From contig NC_092574.1 in NCBI RefSeq assembly GCF_037975245.1, positions 5,884,713-5,948,712 on the forward strand: a DNA stretch of 64,000 nucleotides, in the 5' to 3' direction. Origin of the DNA: Apostichopus japonicus (Eukaryota > Echinodermata > Holothuroidea > Aspidochirotida > Stichopodidae). The notes under the pieces are model-generated. The model was not told the origin of the DNA, ran no database searches, and saw only the letters and a program-made list of their open reading frames with translations. A program made the position numbers and the translations under genes. Shown here piece by piece: positions 1 to 13,485 of this stretch. Each line of letters opens with the position of its first letter. Position 1 is the stretch's first letter.

Positions 1-3000
1 GAAGAAAATATGTATGGCAGAATATAAAAATCGCAAGGAAGTTGGGTCGTCTACAGTACTGTACATAGCAATAAGTGCAAATACCACAAGCCAATATATT
101 TTATTGTACAGCCATCACTTCAGAGTGGCGTTATTCAACATAATGTGATCCAAGTGAGGAGGATTATGGATTTTTTTTCAGTGTTTCACTGTGCAGTGCT
201 CCATTTCACTTTCATGCTACGAAGAATGCTGAATTTAATCGGAAAATAAGTCTCAGAGTCAACTTTATAGATCAAAGTTGAGAGCCTTGGCAGGTACAGT
301 CTGGTGACTGATTATTTATTGCTTGCAACGACACAAAGAGGTGTTGCATGTATTAGTAACATTCAGTAATTGTGCAGACACACGAAGGGAATAACTCGAG
401 ACTTGGCCACTGGCAATACGATGTTCACATGTACATGTACATTTAACACACCCCAACCGCTACAGAAAACCTTGAGTTGTCAAATAAAGTTGTTTTTTTT
501 CAAGGTATAATCCTGAATAAAGCCATAATAATCCTGTCGGCTCACTGTATGCCCTTGTACTTGCATAGCGATGTATCAGATACCACTGAAAGTCATACAG
601 TACAGTACTGTAGCTCCTTAATTTACTGAATTAAAACCCACATAAAAAGATAAACGTTGTTGGGGGAAAGTTCAAGGAAAATGTTAAACATCAAGTTTAT
701 GATCTTGATAACTGTGATTTAGTTGTGCCATTTTTTGTGGTGTAATGCAATATTTCATTAATTAGGTAATTGTTTGATTGGTATAGTTTGCTAGTCAGTG
801 AAAGATTTTAGAACAATGTTCAAGTACAGTATTTGGTTGTGATTAATGAACAAAGTCACAAACATGCCAATGTACTGTACTCCTCCATTCCAAATACACA
901 GGGAGTAGATAGACCCAGAATAACGTAGATAAAATAGACTTTTAACACTCGTTTCTAGTTGTTCATACCATAGTGATTGTAGTTCATTACTGTACCTGAC
1001 TGGGCTGACTGTATACTCAATTGATGACACTATACTGTGTACACTAAGTGTGTGCAAATGCTACAGTATGTACATATAGTACAGTATTTATATAGTCATA
1101 TCCTGTTTGGACCTTGGTCTTAGATCTTCGTGATCAAAGTATGCAACACGTAGGCCATATAAGGTATTAAATTATGCACAGTTAATTTAGTTAAAAGTTT
1201 TAAACATTTACAATTTATCCTTAATAACATATATTTTACACGGTTTTAAAAAACCCCATCAAAAGCTATATATTAAACAGACATAGAAACCTCTGTTCAT
1301 TTTGTGAAAGTTATACAGACTGTGTAGAATGAATAACAAAGGCAGGAAACGCAGGAATAACGAAGGCTTAAAGGAAAGTGCAAGGCCTTCTAAAGTTCTA
1401 GCCCTAGCAACAATTGCTGAATATTTTCCACGGGGAGTCTACCACACGGAAAATGACTTTATTACGAGAGTTATTCCTCCCTGACGTCATCAATATGGAA
1501 TTTCAGGCGTATTACATAATCAATGGCCGCTTACTGTGCATTGAGGTGAGGCCTTAGGAGCCAATTTTCAAAGCGATCCTATTTGGTCAAACAGGAAGTG
1601 GTTTACTTAAAAAATCAAATATTAGAGAGTTTTGAGGTTACTGAATAATATAAATTGTCTTTGATCCCTGCCTTTGTTATTCCTTTAATAACCTTTGATC
1701 TAGTGACAAGAAATTGATTATGGTTTGCACAATTTTGCTGGTAGACTATTATTGATAATTGCTTAAAGAAACGCTCATGGCAGCTTGGTGGTAGAAAACT
1801 GCGTTTACCGCCATGTGTACTGTAGAGTGAGTCACCCCATAACTTCACTTCTCTTTTCTCAGAACTTACCTTTCTGCTTTTATTGTAGTGCGCGTGCGCG
1901 CTTCAATACTGGCATTACTGGCCAAGTGAACCATACCTACATGACTGGATGTTGAAACTTAAAGTTTCATTTACTATCTCTACATTTGCAGTTTCAGAGG
2001 CTAGCTGCGTAGCCAGCTTACTCTGAGCCTGTCACGGCGCTCACAAGTGCCCTCACTTTGTAGGTAACTACATGACTATACTCCCTGGTGTGCTGTCCGT
2101 CCAAAAAATAATATCATGAACGACCAAAAAGTTCTTCCTAATACTGCAAGGCTGTGCAAGCACTCCATGTACAGTACAATACTGCGTACTTGCAGGCAAA
2201 TGCAGTTCTAGTTATTTTATGGATTTGCTTCAAAATGGACAACATAAATGAGGAATGAGTGGCTTTAAGGCCTGGTTAAGTATGAACAGTGATAGAACAT
2301 TTGCTAGCCATAGTAACACAGTATAAAGTTATATCGGACATTACAAACAGGTGTAACAGCTGTTCTACGGGCACCACATGTGTGTTCACTGACGCAAGTG
2401 TAAATTTGAAATCGTCTGCTATGAACTTACAAGAAAGACAATAACTGTGTAGTAAAAGACAAATAATGTATGTAGTATTGATACAAAAATACCTCTATAA
2501 TTGTGTAAATATGAATATTGGTCTTGGTATCTGATACTTCTGAAATTGAAAAACTCCCATCTTAAAATTATTATTATTATATTTTTTTGGCTAACTGTCA
2601 TAAATGTTTAGTGCTATAATGCCTTTAAGTTGTAAACTCTTCTGTGTAAACACTCTCTATGTGTACATGACTGTATGTACAGTAGAATTGAAAGTAAATG
2701 TTTCAAACATGTGGATCTCTCTCTCACGCTGTCAGTCACGAAGGACATCTGGGAAGTTATTTAACGATATTAAGTAGATCGGTAGCAGATGTAATTATGG
2801 TGTTGTGACCAATTGACCATAACATACCCTCAATGGGTACTTTGGATGTAAATTAGGTGTGTTAACGAGGTACCCATTGATAGGAGGTAATGAGGTATGA
2901 TGAAGGTAGAGGAAGATGTAGTCAATGATGTTCCCAATGTAATTAACAGGTATTGAAACTTTCCCTCATTAGAAGAATGTGGTTATTTAATATATTGGGG

Positions 3001-3768
3001 GTCGGGGCATTTTATTTTATTATACTAATTTAGAGACATCAAAAGTATATTTAAACTGAATAAATAGGAGAAAATATAGTTGGCTAGATGGGTAGTGTAA
3101 GTTTGCACCTGGAGATGGGGTTAGTAATATTGCTCCTGTATGTTCATTGTTCATCCACCAAGGAGGATTGGCTAAATAATTTATAATTATAGTACAGATC
3201 TTCTCACTGTTCCCTTTCACTCCTTTGTTTCACGTTAATAAATTATTTGAACCAGCTTCCTTAGTTTACCCTGTCTTTGTAGGTTGTAAGGATAAGCACC
3301 AGGCTGTAATGAAGTAGAGGTGTGTGTGTGTGTGAGGTGACAGGGTATAGAAATAAAAATAACCACTTTAGTACCAGTTACCTAGGTTTAAAAAAAAAAA
3401 ATTTAATTTTTATAATATTCGTAAAATATTGCTATTTATTACGACATATCTTTTGTATATTTACACACGCACACAGATACATGTGTCAGCCAGTCTTATT
3501 GTGATTGTTAATATGAATAAATTATGCTTGTTGTCTTTTATGCAACTTCAGTCAGTTAATCAGCAGCTGCCTCGTGTGTGTATACATACTGTCTCTATTT
3601 CTCGTCGAAGGTTGTTAAGGTACTGTATACAGCCGTGTTCTAAAAGTTGAAGGTTTGGTTCTAGTTACATTCAACCGTGAGTGTGTGTGGATGCATTTTT
3701 TCCGTTTCCTGTTGAGCAGGTGTTGTCAAACCATCTCGATTGGATTCCATCCTCTCTCTCTCTCTCAG
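1..3768. other. Intergenic or intronic DNA, no gene recognised
   Basis: I see no open reading frame with codon-like composition, no recognisable protein and no RNA gene. It is AT-rich, with many copies of the short words TACAGTA and TACTGTA. A consensus cAMP-response-type palindrome TGACGTCA lies at 1482-1489, but no promoter can be tied to it. If the exon candidate at 3769 is real, part of this stretch may be its upstream intron. Confidence 0.5.
1331..1682. repeat. Inverted-repeat pair, possible small MITE remnant
   Basis: GAATAACAAAGGCAGG at 1331-1346 recurs as its exact reverse complement at 1667-1682. Related GGAATAAC or GTTATTCC words occur inside (near 1352 and 1469) and at the right edge. 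A 16-bp perfect inverted repeat bounding about 350 bp is compatible with a short terminal-inverted-repeat element. I could not define a target-site duplication, so a chance or local rearrangement origin remains possible. Confidence 0.35.
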
Positions 3769-3955
3769 CAATCAAGAGATCTGCGAGCCAGATCTTGATT
3801 ACAAACCCATCCCTACTCACAAGACTCTTCAGGCTAAATTCTACAGTCTGTACGCAGCATCCGCCTACGAAGGGGATAGAACAACATCGGAGACATGTTG
3901 GTGTGCTTGGTACTTAAGAGGCTTACTTTACCAAATTCAACAAAAGGAACAGTAG
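3769..3955 (+). CDS. Possible terminal coding exon, gene unknown
   Basis: A strong acceptor (a CT-repeat tract ending in CAG at 3766-3768) precedes an open frame read from 3770 to a TAG at 3953-3955, about 61 residues. The frame starts NQEICEPDLDYKPIPTHKTL and contains KFYSLYAASAYEGD, which looks protein-like. The last 20 residues look less so. I do not recognise the family. No matching upstream exon was found in the window, so the rest of the gene would lie upstream across a long intron. It could equally be a chance open frame behind a CT microsatellite. Confidence 0.25.
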
Positions 3956-4470
3956 TGAAACGAAATCTGTTTGAATAATCTTCTGTTCCATCTTTTTTGG
4001 TAATATTTGTCAGTAGGTTTATTTTAAGCAATACTATTTACTGACATACTAAACAGAAATATTCCAGTGTCTGAAGTTGATTGTTTAGCATAAAAAAAAA
4101 GGAATACAACAAAGAAGAAAGAAAAAGCTGGATATTTTGTGCATACTTAAAGGTCAAAACCACTTCCTGTATAGCATTTTGTATATTTGGCAAAAATATG
4201 AGTTTTTTTGTTCAAATTTGTTGATATTATGTGAATGCATCTAGCAATGTCAGCAGAGTGAATGATGTCATGCCAGCAAACTAGCTAAAAGAAATTTTTT
4301 CTCTTTAGTTATAATATTTAACTCACTTCTCCACAGAGGAAAATGATATTTTTAGAAAAAAAAACATAAGAACATAAAAACATTAAAATTTTGGTGAAAA
4401 TCCATATGCGAAGAACATTGACAGCTAAGCAAACACTTGAATGGCATTAAATGTATTTATTTATATAAAT
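3956..4470. other. Non-coding, nothing recognised
   Basis: AT-rich sequence with A and T homopolymers. No gene, RNA or element was recognised. Confidence 0.5.
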
Positions 4471-4897
<427 letters not shown>

Positions 4898-7800
4898 CTC
4901 TGCTTTTCCACAACATTTGAAGAATAGAGGATTTAACCTATGTAATAATAATCAACATAATTGAAAGGCAGCTCTATTTTTGAAGAATCTTTGAGAATAT
5001 GTTTCATAGTTGCCCACATGTAGTAATTTCTTGATGATGTTTGTTGCCTTTACGGTACTGTACATTGCTGGTCAGTAGTAATCTTGAAATTAAAGATTTA
5101 AAGCAATTAAACTTAAAATCACTAAAAGCTGCATTTGGACAACTACTGTACTTCACTGGCAAGTTTGGTTAACTTACTCATTATTTCGGCAGTGAGATGG
5201 CATTTCGAGGATAGATTTTAAGCACAAAATTATTTTGATATATTGCAGGCAGTTAATAATGTAGACCACTTCTGTCAGTGTAGGTTGTATTTCTACAACA
5301 CTTTTTAATTTTTGAGGAAGGAGAAAGGACCCTTTAAACATAGATCTGAGGCTCATCCCTTAAAAGTGGCTGGACAACTGAAAGCCTTAACACACTGACC
5401 ATCTGTTCAGCTCAAAACTCAAAATTAAAAATGTAAGACTTTATGGCTGCAAGTAACAATATTTATGATGCATGACAAATTTTTGTCAAGGACGAATTGT
5501 TTTGAATATCATCTGAGGGTGCTCTGTTGTTGGTATGAATTTAAAAGAACATTGTTTGGATTGAGGTATTAGAATTGATAGAACAACAAAATTAAAACAA
5601 TAGCATGAAGGCCTGCACTGAGTAGCTGACCGCATTATTAAAATTAGCCTTGAAGGAACCTTCCAGAAATTTATCACATTTTTAAGATGAAATTCTTGAA
5701 AATTAAAAGTAGCTATCTATAGAAACATCACCAGTACTTATTTTTATCTTTAATTTTGTTTTCATTTTTCCTTGGGTTATGATATATCATGACATAAAGT
5801 CCTCTTAAGTCATCTTTAATCTACTGTACTTATATACAGCGGACCATTGAGCTCTATTCTTCACCAAATAAATGTCAAACAAATTGACCCAAAAATAGTG
5901 ATTGTAACGTTCTAGCCTCTGCAATTTGTCGCCCAGGTTCATTTCCATATTAATGATAATCATTTGCAGATCCAGAAAATATCTAGATTTATTAAAAAAA
6001 GCTTAAGTTTGCTGCATTGTTACAATTGCCATTTGGGAAGCAAAAGCTTAAGGAACTGCAACGTTAATGGTTTCAGTATCAAAGTCTACCTGTATCAAAA
6101 CCTGTGTAAATCTACCATAATAATATGACCGCTACTATGTAGCTTGGCAGTGTTATAACGATGGACGGCATGGATATTAAATTGTGTACACAATGAAACA
6201 GTTTGGATTGATGAATGTGTAGAGCTGAACACTTCATTCTCTGTGTACTGTAGTGTGTAACCTACATGTACACACCAAATATTTTATTAGTATCCATAAA
6301 ACTACCGTCAAAATTGAAAACAATATCTACAGTTCCAATCATCGTTGGTTCTTGATATTGTATGATGAGCAGTTGTCATGGTATCCGAGTCTGTGGTGAC
6401 ACTGTCACCCAGAGATGTCTTATAAACATTGGACATTGGCTTGATGTTTAATTTCAACAACAGTTGAAAGAAATGGTGGATCTCCTATTTTCAAAAATGG
6501 CTTTTGTAGAGCCTCAGAAACGGCTTAGGGATGGTCAATCGCTACTGACGAGAAGTTTAACGTGAAATGTAGTGTAAGAATCAGAAGGAATTATTTTCAA
6601 CTTGTAATCATGGAAGCGTATTTTTGAAATCTTGCCAAATTTACTGGATTGATCGATTCCATCGTATTTGTGAACACTCAAGGCTAAATTTCCAGCATAA
6701 CCAAAACATGGTAATTAATATCAATCAGGGTTTTCAAGAACAGCCCATCTGGCATGCTGTTTTTTTGAAATGCATGTGGGCGAAGTTACTGTCTTGTACA
6801 AATATAATATCAACATTCAAACAAAACTACCCAAAGCAGATGTTTGGGAGAGTTTTTTTTTTAAAGTGCGTATATCAGACACATAGAAATATTAAAATTT
6901 AATATCCAAATGTGAAACTACTTTGTAAAACCTTGTAGACTATTTTGAACAGAATCATTTGGTTAAATATATACATAAATTTTCATATATTAGATTACAA
7001 TATTGATTGGCCATCAATTTTATCTTTGGGAGAGGAGAAACAAGAATTCCAACATGTAACACCCTGACAGGGATCGGCATATGAAATGGATAGTCAGTAT
7101 TAAGTGCATGAACATGTGTGGAGAAATTGGTAGGGTCAACCATGACTAAATGCATGTTAGGACAATCTTGCATAACTTTTGTACATGTATACCAATCAAA
7201 CCTAGAGTACATATATGACATTGACAAATATATTACACAATACATACAATTGTATGCAACAGCCTACAGCACAATCTAAGGTTTCAGCTTGTGCAGTGAA
7301 CGGTTTCTTTAGCATTCTAATTTATCCACTAATTAATTAAAGGATGACTTTGGGCAAGAATTTCAATCGTGATGTCACAGTACTTACAAGGTGAAAAGAA
7401 AACTGTTATCAGTAGTAATGGTCCAATAGCTATTTAATTTCCTCCCTTAAGGTTGCTTACAATCTCTGGAATTCTGCTTTTAGGCTTAACTGTGCAGATG
7501 ACTGGCGTCTGAGTGCAGGCCTAATTGCAAATCGGGTTGTTTAATATACTTTCTAATATACCAATAGTACTTGGGTCTTTTACACGTCATACAAGAACTT
7601 TGTCCTTTAACTTTCAAATGAATGGCATCTGTTGATGACATTCAATGTCATTTGTCCAAGTTGATTAATTTGCAATGCATTGTAATCATATGATGTGAGG
7701 CCAGAGGGGTCAAGGAACAGAGTTTGGGGGAGGGGGAGGGGTGCTCAAGGACAATTAATTATACAACTCACTCTGTGCACTTGTCATTTTCCTTCAGTTA

Positions 7801-9332
7801 ATTATGAAATGGGAAATACAGTATTCTTTGTCCCATATGTTCCTTGGGCTCCTCCATTTCTTCCTGGCCCGGCCCCCTTAGTGATCTTGGGCCTGAGGCA
7901 ATAATTCTCCTGACCCCTTCCCCCCCCCCCCCCCCCAATTCCTTCAATTCTTTTTGAGAACATGAAAAGTATATAGCTTTCCTTAAAATGAATTTTGTAT
8001 TCTGATGTATACTGTAGTCTTTGTGCTACTGTAGACTAAGTAGTCCAGCCATTTTAATTAAAGCATCATTTCTCAAACAAAGAAAAAAGAAGAAAAAAGA
8101 AACGGGTATAGATATACAGAAATACAATCTAGTCTGATTGGCAATGTTTCTTAATGGTCTATAACATAAAAAAAGTTAACATTGGGCATAATGTCAACCG
8201 TTAATGTACGACAACCATCCAGCAACTTGGATCTAAAACTTGCATCTGAAATATTTACATAATACTCACTGTCTTATGCTGAATTCACCCTGCCAAAGAG
8301 ATATTAGTGTAAGCTTGAATAGAAAGGCAGATAGGTTTGAATCTGAGAGAACTACTGTTATTTAGATGCTTTAAAATATGGCTTTCATGCAAGCAGTGCT
8401 CAATGTATTGCCTATCTGGCAATGCTGTCTCTCTGTCACAACATAATTCTTGTCCGTGATTGGTTGATATGGAGACATTGTCAGACAATAGTACCTTAGT
8501 TACTCTTGAAAAACGTTTCAGCGTATTTCAAAATTTGTGAAGGAGGAAGCTGGATGAGGAGAAGATTATGTTTACGATAAAATTTGTTGCAATTTTCCCT
8601 CAACATCAAATTTTTTCGTTAATTGTATTTTCTAAATTAGTTCTGCATTGTTATATATATATATATATTTTTTGTTAGGATTCTTGTGGGTCATCACAGA
8701 TTCACTCACATAACAACTCTCTGTTTACAAAGTGACCTTTAAAACAGCTGTGTTGTTACGTAACATCTCCCTCAACAACAAGAATACTGTACATGAGCTG
8801 GAGCAGTTATTTTTGGTCAGTAACTGTTTTTTTTTGTTAACGTCACAACCGATGTATTATGAGCAGAAATTTGGATCTTATTCCCAATATTTAATCTCTT
8901 TGGTTTCATTCTTGATGAAATTGTATGCTATTTGTGGGTTTGTTGTAAAACTCAAGACTTACAGTAATTAAGGAGATTTTTCCAGGGTGAGGGGGGGGGC
9001 GGTAAGAAGTTCATGTACATTAGTTTCTTGCTGTCAAGCTGAATTTTTTGTCACTTTTGGCAATAAAAATGGATCATTAGAGTGAAGATAAGGGCGAGAG
9101 GTCACCTGAAATGATAGTCTAGAAGCACTAGTCTATTAGTACAGTCCCACAAAGTTTACATATGGAAGAAGAACCTGATTGCAAAAACTTCAAAGGATTT
9201 TTGAAAATTTTGTGTCTGGTTTAGCTTAAACTATTAAATATTATAATTCTTGTTCTTTATATAGAGGGAGTGTATAATCCAAAGGGATTGACTGCATAGA
9301 TCTCTCAGCTATAATGAGGAAGAACATGTTAA
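4898..9332. other. Intergenic DNA, no gene recognised
   Basis: No coding exon, RNA gene or bounded transposon could be supported. Minor features are a C homopolymer near 7919-7936, short AT repeats near 8655 and a polypurine tract near 7722-7742. The longest open frames (under 100 codons) have no protein-like composition and no family I know. Confidence 0.5.
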
Positions 9333-9623
9333 TAATAATAATAATACACAGTTCTTATAAAGCGCAAATACACACTTAAGTCTCAATGCGCTGATTATTA
9401 TTAACCCCTGGTCATTGGTAACTTGTCACACCCACACACCAAAGTGTGCACAATTCAATCAATCTCTCCTGGGGCACCACAGTGCACTATACACCTGGGT
9501 GAAGAGAGGCAATGGAGATAAAGCGCCTTGCCCAAGGATAACGCAATGATCAGGCCAGGGCTCGATTCTGTAATCTTTAGATCACAAGTCCACTGCCTTT
9601 ACCACTTGACCACAACGCCCTCC
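9333..9623 (-). mobile_element. tRNA-derived SINE, full-length, with target-site duplication
   Basis: Read on the minus strand, the element starts with a tRNA-like head: the A-box-like TGGTCAAGTGG and a decayed B-box-like AGAATCGAGCC about 30 bases further. A unique body follows, then a 3' end with GCGCTTTATAAGAACTG and an ATT-repeat tail (the AAT run at 9331-9345 on the plus strand). The seven bases ATGTTAA occur at both edges (9326-9332 and 9624-9630), as expected for a target-site duplication. Promoter boxes, body, tail and duplication together make a SINE call sound. The exact family name is not known to me. The A-box fits a Leu/Ser-type tRNA origin. Confidence 0.8.
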
Positions 9624-10375
9624 ATGTTAATGTCGTGTGATTATAATAATGAAATGATTCTACCCAATGTTGATTACTGCGTAGTATGACTCCTGCTTTG
9701 GTATTTGCACATGTACGTGCAGTCAGGGTTGACAGACTTTGAAATCACACAGATTTAAATCACTTGATTTGTTTTAGAAAGAAAATCACTGAATCACATG
9801 TTCATAAAATGATATTAACTGTGTATGCTGTATATATACTACAAAAAAAGATTTTATTGTAAATGTACTTGTGTCGTTATGACAACGATAACATCCAAAA
9901 TTGATTGAAAATATGACATTTCAATTCAAATCACATAAATAAATCCATGCGTTTTTTATTAAAAAAAAAAAAAGAATAACGAACCCTGCGTACGGTAACT
10001 ATCAAGTCAGTAAGTGTTTATTTACAGCACGAGTGTGTTGTGTGGATATGTATACCTTCTACTAATGAACTATTGAACTAAAGAAGGAAAATAAGATTTC
10101 AATATCACCCTCACTGTGCTGTTCATTTGGTATATATACTATATCCCTAATAAGAAGATTGCATTAGCATTTCCATTCGCCTGCTTCTTTCCAGGTAATT
10201 TATCACAATATCACTGCCAGCCAGCTGTTGGTGGCCAGTCAGTACTGTACCTTTCTCTTTTTTTGTGGCCTCTGGCTTCCCTGACTTTTAACTGGAGAGA
10301 TTCCTAATGAGATTCTAAAGTATCATTATCAGTAATTAAAGTTACCAATTTGAAGGGATTTGGCTGTTACAACAT

Positions 10376-10745
10376 AATAATAATAATATAATAAGTAAAA
10401 TTTATATAGCGTATAATCAGCAAAGCTGCTCAAAGCGCTTTTCAAATGTAAAACCTAAAAAACAAATAGTAACAAAAACCAAAATATTAAATATATAGAA
10501 CCAATACAGTAAGGCAAAAAAATGTAGAAGCCAAAAGCAACAATATAAAAAACACACCAGTACTAAACGATACTAAAAACTAAAACGAATATAGTCCAAA
10601 ACAATTTCAGAGGTATGTAAATAGTAAAATAGATTAAATCATAGTCAATGGTTAAAATTAAATAAGTATGAGAAACTATAGTACAGTAAGACAATTAATG
10701 TAAAAACCAAAAACAGATGGTTTTGCCATGTAAAATCATGCTTTC
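10376..10745 (-). repeat. Interspersed repeat with ATT-type 3' tail, family unclear
   Basis: The left edge is an AAT-rich run followed by a TATATAGCGTATAATCAGCAAAG-like stretch and AAAGCGCTTTT. On the minus strand this reads as a GCGCTTT...TATATAAATTTTACTTATTATT 3' tail, similar in layout to the SINE tail at 9333. The rest is A-rich low-complexity sequence (many AAAACC/AAAAAC words) with no recognisable promoter boxes. It is probably the 3' part of a retroelement. The right boundary is approximate. Confidence 0.4.
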
Positions 10746-11956
10746 GGGAGAGCACCGGTTTATGTCATACTCGTAGGTAGATCTTACCTTTCTAATATAT
10801 TATTTTTGATTACTTTCTGTATCAAAGCACATCAATTCTTTCTCTGTCTAAATGTCAACAGTGATCTTTGTACGGTGCGTATATGATTTGAAATTCTAGG
10901 TCAGCCAAAACTGGAGAACTTCTAAAGGGAAGTGTGGATTACTCTTCCTGCCTGTTCATTCATCATTGTGTCAGCTGGGTTGTATTTTGTATATTGTTTT
11001 TTGTTTTTTAATTAAAAACTTGAATCTCCACATTTTCTTTGACCATGGTTTACTTGAGGCTGTTATGTGTACGTATCGTGGGTGATGTTTCCATCCTGGC
11101 TACTTAGTGTATGACAGAAAGATTTAACTGAATATAATTTGTATTAGGAATATTGTGTGTGGAAAAGTATAGGGACGTCTTATCCAAGAAGACACAGTAT
11201 TGTGCATTAAAACAGTAGAATGGGCTGGAAAAGTTCTGTTGTTTATATTAAAACATGGCGATCCTTGCTGTAGATGTACTGTACCCAAAAAAGGCTTCTG
11301 GATAAAATACTCTATAACAAACAGTAGACTGTCCTGTAGACTGTAATGTTCGTCTTTCTGTCTGTTATTGAAACTCTTGTCTTAATGAGGGATACTACCA
11401 GCACTTTATTTCAAAGTCTTTGTAATTTGTGGAGAGGTTTGTCTAACCATATGAGGAGAAATACCGATACCTTGAAGTAACGATAGTCTGTCATAAACAG
11501 TTTACCAATGTCTGAATTTTACCAATTTACCAGTTTACCAATGTTTGAAAATAGCTGTGAAATTGCCACTAGTGTTCTCCTGTAGAAGCCAAATTGTGCT
11601 TCTCTTGTGATTAGACTTATGTAACTGGCATTTACATACAGTTAATAACCTTGTTAAGGGAAGGAGGCAGAATGCCTGCAGTGAGCTAGGAACAGTCATG
11701 AACAATTTGACTAGTAATTGTTGCAATGTTGACTTTCACTATTTAATAAAGAAATCCTTCAAACTGTCTTTTGTTGTGGGTTTTAGACTAGTGTTAATGA
11801 TTCATTAAAATATGCACAGAACTTTAGCAAGAGTTGTATAGGTAGAGCTGTAATACAAGATCACAGTAAATGGCAGAATCGTTGCGTCTGTAAAACGGGT
11901 AGGTACAGTATATATCTCCCTTTTTTTCTTTTGACTTGTAAATTGCCTCAAGACAG

Positions 11957-11988
11957 TATGTAATTCATGCCATGTATGTATGTCATGG
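11957..11988. repeat. Left remnant of the 18-bp minisatellite
   Basis: Two degenerate units of the TATGTATGTxxTTCATGG-type repeat lie directly left of the hAT element. The sequence ends in TGTCATGG, the duplicated target site. It is separated from the main minisatellite block only by the inserted element. Confidence 0.7.
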
Positions 11989-12954
11989 TAGTGCTGATAC
12001 AGTAGTCGTAATCGATTAATCGCCAGTAGTCGCGATTACACTTTGAAAGTTCAATTAATCGCACTCAAAACCTAAGTTGCGATTACTCGACTACGAGCTA
12101 GCACTACACATAATCTGCTTTTGAAAAATAGCCTATACCTATCAAACACAACACTTTAGCAGTTTGTCAGCAAATATGGCAAAGGTATGTGGTTCTCACA
12201 ATGCTACACTAGCACTGTGCTGTGTTAAAAAATCAGCAAGCACCTGCTCCGGTTAGATTCATGTGTTTACTTGTTAGTAATACGATTGTTCTGCAATGCA
12301 ACATTCAATCCTAGCAATGTTTAATCATTGCACATAATCGCAAATTCGTAATTATTAATCTTTTAAGATTACCAAAGTATTTGTCATTTCTTCAAACATG
12401 TTTACAATAACTTCATTAACAACCCTGGTTCACATTTATTGGATGTCTGATGGAGTGTGTTGATTGCGGTGTAGTTTAATTTCAATGTGCAAATACTGTA
12501 TATGCCTGCTATCGCTCTAGGCTAGAGCCTAGCCCTAGAACGTTGAACGTCCCTCTACAGAAAACTCTTGCGTACTAATCATCACACCGCTGCAAGGTGT
12601 TACAACTATTCATTGTTTTATACATTTGCTTTTATTAGTGCTAGTAGTAGCCTTGTAGGTTCATTGAAAAGTTTTGATATACTAAGAAGGATTTTAAGAA
12701 ACGTTGTAGATTGAAAGTTGTTCACAGGTTTTGTTTGGTAGAAGTTTTAACATGATTTAGACACCACACGTTAAGACACAAAAGAATAAATAAATAAAGA
12801 CAGAGCACCATGGGGAAAGATTTGGTTTGAATGTATTTCTGCAATTTAAATAAGACAGTGATGACGTCATAACTGTAACCGAGTAATCGCAGTAATCGCG
12901 AGAAGAGCTAAGCTATTAATCGACTACAAAAGAATGTGTCGACTATCAGCACTA
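11989..12954. mobile_element. Non-autonomous hAT-type DNA transposon, 966 bp
   Basis: The element begins TAGTGCTGATA and ends with its reverse complement TATCAGCACTA. It is flanked by a perfect 8-bp target duplication TGTCATGG (11981-11988 and 12955-12962). An 8-bp duplication and a TAGTGCTG-type end followed by subterminal CGATTAATCG and CGCGATTAC words are typical of the hAT superfamily. No transposase frame is present, so it depends on enzyme supplied in trans. The subterminal regions at both ends are rich in TAGTCG/GATTAATCG words in opposite orientation, probably transposase binding sites. A TGACGTCA palindrome lies at 12862-12869. Superfamily assignment rests on family knowledge, while the ends and duplication are read directly. 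Confidence 0.88.
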
Positions 12955-13485
12955 TGTCATGGTATACATGTATGTATTTCATGGTATGTATGTAATTCAT
13001 GCGATGTTTGTATTTCATGGTATGTATGTAATTCATGGTATGTATGTAATTCATGGTATGTATGTATGTCATGGTATGTATGTATTTCATGGTATGTATG
13101 TATGTCATGGTATGTATGTATTTCATGGTATGTATATAATTCATGGGATGTTTGTATTTCATGGTATGTATGTATTTCATGGTATGTATGTATTTCTTAG
13201 TATGTATTACCTTGTATGTATGTATTTCATGGTATGTATATATTTCATGGTATATATATTTCATGGTATGTATGTATTTCATGGTATGTATGTATTTCAT
13301 GGTATGTATATATATTTCATGTTATGTATATATTTCATGGTATGTATATATTTCATGGTATATATGTATGTATTTCATGGTATGTATGTATTTCATGGTA
13401 TGTATGTATTTCATGGTATGTATGTATTTCATGATATGCATGTATATATCATGGTATGTATGTATTTCATTGTATGTACAGTAAG
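12955..13485. repeat. 18-bp minisatellite (TATGTATGTATTTCATGG)
   Basis: About 29 units of an 18-bp repeat, TATGTATGTATTTCATGG with variants (TGTATGTC, TATATATT, TAATTCATG). Because 18 is divisible by three, all frames stay open for long distances and give artificial hexapeptide repeats (MYVFHG on plus, MKYIHT on minus). These are not considered genes: the frames shift between variant units, there is no start context, and composition is dictated by the repeat. Confidence 0.92.
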
